Assembly (NCBI GenBank): GCA_964350695.1
Contig: CAYGKM010000024.1
Coordinates: forward strand, 1 to 9,791
DNA length: 9,791 nt
Direction: 5' to 3'
Source of the DNA: TMED27 sp964350695
GTDB lineage: Bacteria; Pseudomonadota; Alphaproteobacteria; Micavibrionales; Micavibrionaceae
The notes beneath the pieces were generated by a model that saw only the letters and a program-made list of their open reading frames with translations, did no database searches and was not told the origin of the DNA. A program made the position numbers and the translations under genes. Below are positions 6,278-9,791 of the stretch, piece after piece (positions within the stretch are counted from its first letter, which is position 1; each line of letters begins with the position of its first letter).

Positions 6278-7285
6278 ATGAGTTGGTGGCAGCCCCACAA
6301 TTTTGAAAAACAAAAACCATATTTGTTAAAACGTATGGATATCATCAAAGCGGTGAGAGCATTTTTTGATGCACAAAACTTCCTCGAGGTCGAAACCCCG
6401 ATCCTGCAGGTCTGCCCGGTCATGGATACCCATATCCACGCCTTTAAAACCGATATTTTGGGCCGCGATCTGCAAAAGGAGCGCGAATTATACCTTCACA
6501 CATCTCCTGAATTCGCGATGAAAAAGCTGATGGTGGCGGGCGTACCCAATCTCTACCAAATCTGCCACGTTTTCAGGAACGCCGAAACCTCACGGCTCCA
6601 CAGCCCTGAGTTCACGATGATAGAATGGTATAGGGCTGATGCGGGCTACGAAGACATTATGGAGGACTGCACTGCTCTCCTGCGAGCCATAAACGTAGAA
6701 ACCTTCCGTTTCGAAGATAAAACCTGCGACCCGCACAAAGACTGGCAGCGCATCTCCGTGAATAACGCGTTTAAAACGCTTGCCGGTATAACCCTCGAAG
6801 ATCACCTGCACAGCGTCGAAAGCTTTGCCGCCGCCGCAAACGCGCAAGGCATCCGCACAACGCTCCATGATTCGTGGGATGATGTCTTCCACGCCGTGAT
6901 GGCCGAGAAGATTGAGCCGTATTTAGGAATGGGCGCGCCGACAATCCTCTATGATTACCCCGTCTCCATGGCTTCTCTATCGCGCAAAAAACCGGGCGAC
7001 CCAAGATGGGCAGAGCGTTTCGAGCTGTATGTGTGCGGCGTAGAGCTAGCCAATGCCTTCGGCGAACTGACAGATGCAGCGGAGCAACGCAAACGCTTTA
7101 TCGAAGATATGGATATCAAAGAAAAGCTATATGGCGAACGATATCCGATAGATGAAGAATTCCTTGAGGCGCTTGAGCTCGGCCTCCCCGAAAGCGGCGG
7201 CATTGCCTTGGGCATTGATCGCCTTGTCATGCTCGCTTGCGGTGCAGAAAAAATCGATGATGTCCTCTGGACAGGAAAGCCCTAA
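6278..7285 (+). CDS. epmA: Elongation factor P--(R)-beta-lysine ligase (EpmA/GenX/PoxA), class II LysRS paralogue
   Basis: The 335-residue protein is a lysyl-tRNA synthetase catalytic core without the N-terminal anticodon-binding OB domain. That is the definition of EpmA, which attaches (R)-beta-lysine to a conserved lysine of elongation factor P so that ribosomes pass polyproline stretches. Class II motifs are complete: motif 1 in the KRMDIIKAVRAFF...VETP segment (about 18-41), motif 2 HVFRNAETSRLHSPEFTMIE (97-116) and motif 3 GGIALGIDRLVMLACG (307-322). Length is close to E. coli EpmA (325). The ATG at 6278 is preferred to an upstream in-frame start at 6236: AAGGGA sits 6 bases before it and the family starts near MSWW. 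Neither efp nor epmB is in the window, so modification of EF-P in this organism is inferred. The stop overlaps the stop of the convergent EndoU gene. Confidence 0.93.
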   Translation: MSWWQPHNFEKQKPYLLKRMDIIKAVRAFFDAQNFLEVETPILQVCPVMDTHIHAFKTDILGRDLQKERELYLHTSPEFAMKKLMVAGVPNLYQICHVFRNAETSRLHSPEFTMIEWYRADAGYEDIMEDCTALLRAINVETFRFEDKTCDPHKDWQRISVNNAFKTLAGITLEDHLHSVESFAAAANAQGIRTTLHDSWDDVFHAVMAEKIEPYLGMGAPTILYDYPVSMASLSRKKPGDPRWAERFELYVCGVELANAFGELTDAAEQRKRFIEDMDIKEKLYGERYPIDEEFLEALELGLPESGGIALGIDRLVMLACGAEKIDDVLWTGKP

Positions 7286-7707
7286 TTGTCGTTTGCGGGG
7301 CAGGGGTTGCGCTTGGTATTGGTGGGATAGCTCGTAATGATATTGCGCTTTTGCCCATCTAACACCACACGAATTTTCACCCCGTCTTCTAATTTTTCCG
7401 CAACGTAATACCCGTTACCCTGACGTTCCCAATCCAGATTATCATTCGCCGCAATCTGTTTGGTGGCCTCAAGAATTCTATGACTGCCCCAATCGGCTGG
7501 GAACTCGGATTTGCACGGCGCGCCTGTGCCAAACATATGCCCGCCGCCGCGCTCGTCGCCATACAGAATATGCTGCGCACGGCGCTCTGAAAGCGCAATA
7601 TCACGGTTTTTAATCTCGGATGGCGCAACATACGTCGCGGCCATAAATATCAGGCCGAGTGCGCAAAGTATTATGAGGGGCAGGAATGTTTTAAGCGCGT
7701 TATTCAC
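7282..7707 (-). CDS. Membrane-anchored or exported protein with a bacterial EndoU-type RNase domain
   Basis: The 141-residue protein has one hydrophobic segment (about 7-27) that can be a signal peptide or an anchor, placing the rest outside the inner membrane. Residues about 43-132 read like a bacterial EndoU domain, a metal-independent RNase fold known mainly from C-terminal toxin tips of CdiA and other polymorphic toxins. HILYGD (46-51), GGGH (54-57), GTG...CKSEFPADW (60-73), DGVKIRVVLD (108-117) and ITSYPTN (124-130) occur in family order. H46 and H57 are the likely catalytic histidines; a nearby lysine (K66) and the closing T/S-x-Y-P element are present, so it looks active. The start is GTG at 7707, which keeps the hydrophobic segment; it overlaps the end of the 61-residue gene by 8 bases and has a weak GAAGAG site upstream. 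Family call is by eye; whether it is a toxin, a periplasmic RNase or something else is unknown. Confidence 0.75.
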   Translation of the reverse strand: MNNALKTFLPLIILCALGLIFMAATYVAPSEIKNRDIALSERRAQHILYGDERGGGHMFGTGAPCKSEFPADWGSHRILEATKQIAANDNLDWERQGNGYYVAEKLEDGVKIRVVLDGQKRNIITSYPTNTKRNPCPANDN

Positions 7708-7885
7708 TGGTCTCTTCAGATGTATCCGCAGGAGCCTCGAAAGGGGCTGCCGCTTGCGGGGCGTTCAAATCTATGTCAGGCGTGATAATTTCGCCTTTAA
7801 TCGCGCTGAGAAGTAAAAACACCGCCACACCCACAACAAGGCCGACACGCAAGATGTTATTAAGAAGAGCCTTATCGAATTTCAT
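7700..7885 (-). CDS. Small single-pass membrane protein, unknown function
   Basis: I do not recognise this 61-residue protein. It has a short basic N-terminus, one transmembrane segment (about 13-28, LRVGLVVGVAVFLLLS) and a 30-residue Pro/Ala/acidic tail ending TSEETSE. With positive residues mainly at the N-terminus, the tail would face the periplasm. The ATG at 7885 is supported by AGGA about 10 bases upstream and lies 2 bases after the stop of the ParB-like gene. Its own end overlaps the EndoU start, so the three are probably translated in a coupled way. It could be a membrane partner or inhibitor of the EndoU protein, but nothing in its sequence proves this. Confidence 0.7.
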   Translation of the reverse strand: MKFDKALLNNILRVGLVVGVAVFLLLSAIKGEIITPDIDLNAPQAAAPFEAPADTSEETSE

Positions 7886-7887
7886 AA

Positions 7888-8349
7888 TTATTTGTCCTGC
7901 ATTAGAGGGATAATCTGACCATCATCATTATATGGAAGGTCATCAAATGAAACATCAATATAATCTGGCTCAGGAGTTTTTTCAAACTGTAAAGCTTTAA
8001 TGGTTTTATGACCCTGTATAAGAGCCTTACAACAACGGTGCATGCCATCCATGACGCGCCCTTGATCACATAATATAATCGGAAAGCCTAAATCGGCTTC
8101 TTGAATAAGCTTAGCGTGAATAGAGATGCTATGCGGCGTTGGCTTTGTACCTTCTTCATACCAATAATCGCTCTCATTAAATTCAGCGATGCTCTGAAGC
8201 GGCAAATCAAAAACAACAAGATCCTTTGCGCGCTCTACCAGCTTATTAACATCCCAAATAAACTGTCCGTTTGGTGTGCGCCTAGAATGATATTGCTGAC
8301 GCAATTCTTTACGCCGCTTTAGTTTTTGCACTGTCACCGACAGAGGCAT
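7888..8349 (-). CDS. Small ParB/sulfiredoxin-fold-like protein, function unknown
   Basis: The 153-residue protein carries IWDVNKLVERAKDL (about 31-44), LPLQSIAEFNESDYWYEEG (about 48-66), HAKLIQEADLGFPIIL and above all GRVMDGMHRCCKALIQGHKT (about 103-122). The last resembles the D-G-x-H-R box of the ParB N-terminal domain (PF02195-like), which binds or hydrolyses nucleotides. Similar small proteins are known to me as conserved hypotheticals with PEPDY and DLPY near the end, both present here. No DNA-binding helix-turn-helix is visible, so this is not a ParB partition protein. The start is unsure: ATG 8349 (chosen) overlaps the end of fda by 41 bases in another frame; ATG 8448 would overlap more, and TTG 8304 would avoid overlap. 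All lack a good Shine-Dalgarno. Bases 7921-8280 are 41% GC by hand count, against 54% in the adjacent end of fda (8401-8520). Confidence 0.72.
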   Translation of the reverse strand: MPLSVTVQKLKRRKELRQQYHSRRTPNGQFIWDVNKLVERAKDLVVFDLPLQSIAEFNESDYWYEEGTKPTPHSISIHAKLIQEADLGFPIILCDQGRVMDGMHRCCKALIQGHKTIKALQFEKTPEPDYIDVSFDDLPYNDDGQIIPLMQDK

Positions 8350-9223
8350 TGTAGATTCTATCAATCGCGCTCTGCAACGCCGCATCAAACTCGTCTTGGC
8401 TTTGCTGCGCGCTAAGATCATTCGTGAGTGCCCGCGAGAAGCTGGCAATCATGCCGTCATTCTTCGAAAGACGATCACACGCCTCATCCAATGAGTATCC
8501 ACCGGAAAGCGCAACCACGCTCAAAACTTTGTCATGCGCGACAAGCTCGGCATAAAAATTCGCCTTTTCCGGTAGGGTTAATTTCAACATGATCTGCTGA
8601 CCTGCGGGCAGGGCATCCAGTTGTTTCAAAATCTCTGCCTTCAAAATCTCTTCACATGCGGCCTTGTCGCTCGCCGCGATATTCACTTCAGGCTCGATAA
8701 TCGGGATAAGACCATGCGCAAGCACGTCTCCCGCAACGCCGAATTGTTGATCGACAACCGCGGCAATGCCGTCTGCATTCGCACTATTGATAGTAGAGCG
8801 CATCTTGGTGCCGAAAATTCCTGCTGTAACCGCGCGCGTAAGAAGCGCATCAAGATCAGGCATAGGCTTCATAGTCTGCACACCGTGCTGCTCATCCGCC
8901 AAGCCTTTATCAATCTTGAGGAAAGGCACAATTTTAAGTTCATTCCAGAGATAATGTGCACTCGGCGTGCCTTCAATTTCACTATCCATCGTTTTTTCAA
9001 ACAAAATCGCGCCTAGGATTTTTTCGCCCGTAAACGCTTTCGACGTGATGATACGGGTGCGCATTTCATGGACTTTCGCATACATCTCTGCGTCACCATT
9101 ATATGCGCTCTCGTCCACGCCATAATTCGCAAGCGCCTTCGGGGTTGATCCGCCGCTTTGGTCAAGCGCTGCGATAAATCCTTTGCCACCGGCAATTTTC
9201 TTGAGTTGGTCTGGGTTAGGCAT
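8309..9223 (-). CDS. fda: Fructose-bisphosphate aldolase class I
   Basis: The 304-residue enzyme cleaves fructose 1,6-bisphosphate to dihydroxyacetone phosphate and glyceraldehyde 3-phosphate in glycolysis, and the reverse in gluconeogenesis (EC 4.1.2.13). It follows the Staphylococcus-type bacterial class I aldolase nearly segment by segment: GKGFIAALDQSGGSTPKAL (13-31), ILGAILFEKTMD (69-80), VPFLKIDKGLA (99-109), FGTKMRS, LIPIIEPEVNI (172-182), MLKLTLP (212-218), ALSGGYS and IASFSRAL. E177 is the expected general acid/base and K214 the Schiff-base lysine, so no metal is needed. The ATG at 9223 has a GGGAG site about 9 bases upstream. It appears to head an operon with the ParB-like, membrane and EndoU genes; no metabolic link to them is evident. 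Confidence 0.97.
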   Translation of the reverse strand: MPNPDQLKKIAGGKGFIAALDQSGGSTPKALANYGVDESAYNGDAEMYAKVHEMRTRIITSKAFTGEKILGAILFEKTMDSEIEGTPSAHYLWNELKIVPFLKIDKGLADEQHGVQTMKPMPDLDALLTRAVTAGIFGTKMRSTINSANADGIAAVVDQQFGVAGDVLAHGLIPIIEPEVNIAASDKAACEEILKAEILKQLDALPAGQQIMLKLTLPEKANFYAELVAHDKVLSVVALSGGYSLDEACDRLSKNDGMIASFSRALTNDLSAQQSQDEFDAALQSAIDRIYNASVGDSAKTKAA

Positions 9224-9260
9224 AAAAGAAAGCTCCCTTAATTGTGCAGATATAAAAATT

Positions 9261-9283
9261 GGCTATACGCTTAAGGTATAGCC
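9261..9283 (-). terminator. Hairpin in the fda leader: possible terminator, attenuator or operator
   Basis: GGCTATAC (9261-9268) and GTATAGCC (9276-9283) are exact reverse complements with a 7-base loop that itself contains the palindrome CTTAAG. On the - strand the stem is followed by AATTTTTA, so it could end transcripts of the two upstream genes before fda. The stem is only half GC and the T-run starts two bases late, so an operator or attenuator for fda is an alternative. Confidence 0.5.
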
Positions 9284-9314
9284 AACGGCTTGTTCTGAAA
9301 CAAGGAAATTTTGA

Positions 9315-9488
9315 TTACATTTCGTTCGTACGAACAGGGGCGCCAAACACCTCTGGAGTGCTCTGAGCACCCGCAGTATTAAACATAAATACATTTGAAG
9401 CGCGTCTGGTAGGCGCGTCGGAACCGAATGAGGCATCAAAATGATCCATTCCGCCTATATTTGTTAAAACTTTAAGTACATCAGCCAC
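9315..9488 (-). CDS. Unknown 57-residue protein
   Basis: I do not recognise this small protein. From the GTG at 9488 it has a short amphipathic N-terminus (ADVLKVLTNIGG), then a polar region with few charges (SFGSDAPTRRASNVFMF) and a C-terminal tail ending VRTNEM. There is no membrane segment, cysteine pair or known motif. The GTG start is preferred to an in-frame TTG at 9509 because a perfect AAGGAG (9503-9498) stands 9 bases before it and the gene then overlaps the previous stop by 8 bases (GTGGCTGA). That spacing is typical of translational coupling and is the best evidence that the gene is real. Confidence 0.55.
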   Translation of the reverse strand: MADVLKVLTNIGGMDHFDASFGSDAPTRRASNVFMFNTAGAQSTPEVFGAPVRTNEM

Positions 9489-9791
9489 TGCCGATAACTC
9501 CTTCTTCAATGAGCTTGTTTACAGCTCTATTATCTGTGGATGGCGAACCTTTATAAAGGTCATCAATTACATCCTGTTTCGTTGCCTGCTCGCGATGATA
9601 CAAAGTTGCTACAATCTTAGCGTCGCGAAGCGAGGGTTTTTCAAGCTTCAAAGAGCCTCCAAAGTCTTCAATGAACGCTTTTAAAAAAGCATGTTTTCCA
9701 TTGAAATAACCCAAGGCAGCTTTTATTCCTACTTTAGAATACCCTTCGATTTCAATTTTCTTCGCTCGGGCATCTTGGTCACAATCTTGTA
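9481..9791 (-). CDS. Unknown protein, C-terminal part with a possible winged-helix domain; 5' end outside the window
   Basis: The frame is open from its TGA at 9481 to the right edge, so at least 102 residues are present and the start is missing; a TTG at 9714 is an internal leucine rather than a likely start. The visible part is helical and charged: KKIEIEGYSKVGIKAALGYF, then HAFLKAFIEDFGGSLKLEK. The last 50 residues (LRDAKIVATLYHREQATKQD...AVNKLIEEGVIGSG) have the rhythm of a winged helix-turn-helix: helix, turn, helix, then K-L-I-E-E-G-V-I like the start of a wing. I see no named family. It could be a small regulator, but DNA binding is inferred from pattern alone. Bases 9601-9780 are 41% GC by hand count. 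Confidence 0.6.
   Translation of the reverse strand, partial: QDCDQDARAKKIEIEGYSKVGIKAALGYFNGKHAFLKAFIEDFGGSLKLEKPSLRDAKIVATLYHREQATKQDVIDDLYKGSPSTDNRAVNKLIEEGVIGSG
9498..9503 (-). promoter_or_regulatory. Shine-Dalgarno that fixes the GTG start of the 57-residue gene
   Basis: AAGGAG on the - strand lies inside the 3' end of the preceding gene, with a 9-base spacer to GTG at 9488. It falls within the reading frame that a TTG start at 9509 would give, which argues against that longer start. Confidence 0.65.

Noticed and set aside
6278..7285. A truncated lysyl-tRNA synthetase pseudogene
   Set aside because: The length and all three class II motifs are intact, and absence of the OB domain defines EpmA.
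9489..9509. TTG start for the 57-residue protein
   Set aside because: The good Shine-Dalgarno lies after this TTG and at the right distance from the GTG at 9488.

Overview
The window looks like chromosomal DNA of an alphaproteobacterium of moderate GC content. The main evidence is the gene set: a Pcm-like methyltransferase, a TolC-family exporter, a PopZ-type polar organiser (the DUF2497 family, essentially alphaproteobacterial) and valyl-tRNA synthetase, all in a row on the + strand. The cysteine-free L31 (MKADIHPDYH...) also fits. I cannot place it more finely than the class from sequence alone.

Layout. 1-188 holds two tRNA genes on the - strand: tRNA-Asn(GTT), cut by the left edge, and a complete tRNA-Cys(GCA). 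Each has its own plausible promoter. 189-350 has no gene and holds only the tRNA-Cys promoter and the leader of the next gene. 351-5837 is a + strand run: pcm-like methyltransferase, tolC, popZ and valS. popZ and valS each have a recognisable TTGACA promoter in the short gap before them. A hairpin at 5838-5867 can terminate both valS and the convergent rpmE. rpmE (-) and epmA (+) then diverge from a 92-bp gap whose two promoters lie almost on top of each other.

7282-9791 is a - strand block that reads right to left: the 3' part of an unknown protein with a possible winged helix, a 57-residue unknown protein, a hairpin, fructose-bisphosphate aldolase class I (fda), a small ParB-fold-like protein, a 61-residue single-pass membrane protein, and a membrane-anchored or exported bacterial EndoU-type RNase domain. 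From fda onward the genes overlap or almost touch, so they are probably co-transcribed and translationally coupled. The last gene's stop codon overlaps that of epmA.

The left two thirds is housekeeping: translation (tRNAs, ValS, L31, EpmA), export (TolC) and cell-pole organisation (PopZ). The unusual part is the tail of the fda operon. There an EndoU nuclease domain, a fold best known from the C-terminal tips of polymorphic and contact-dependent toxins, occurs as a short stand-alone protein with its own membrane segment, next to a tiny membrane protein and a ParB-like protein in AT-richer DNA. That module is the best candidate here for something undescribed.
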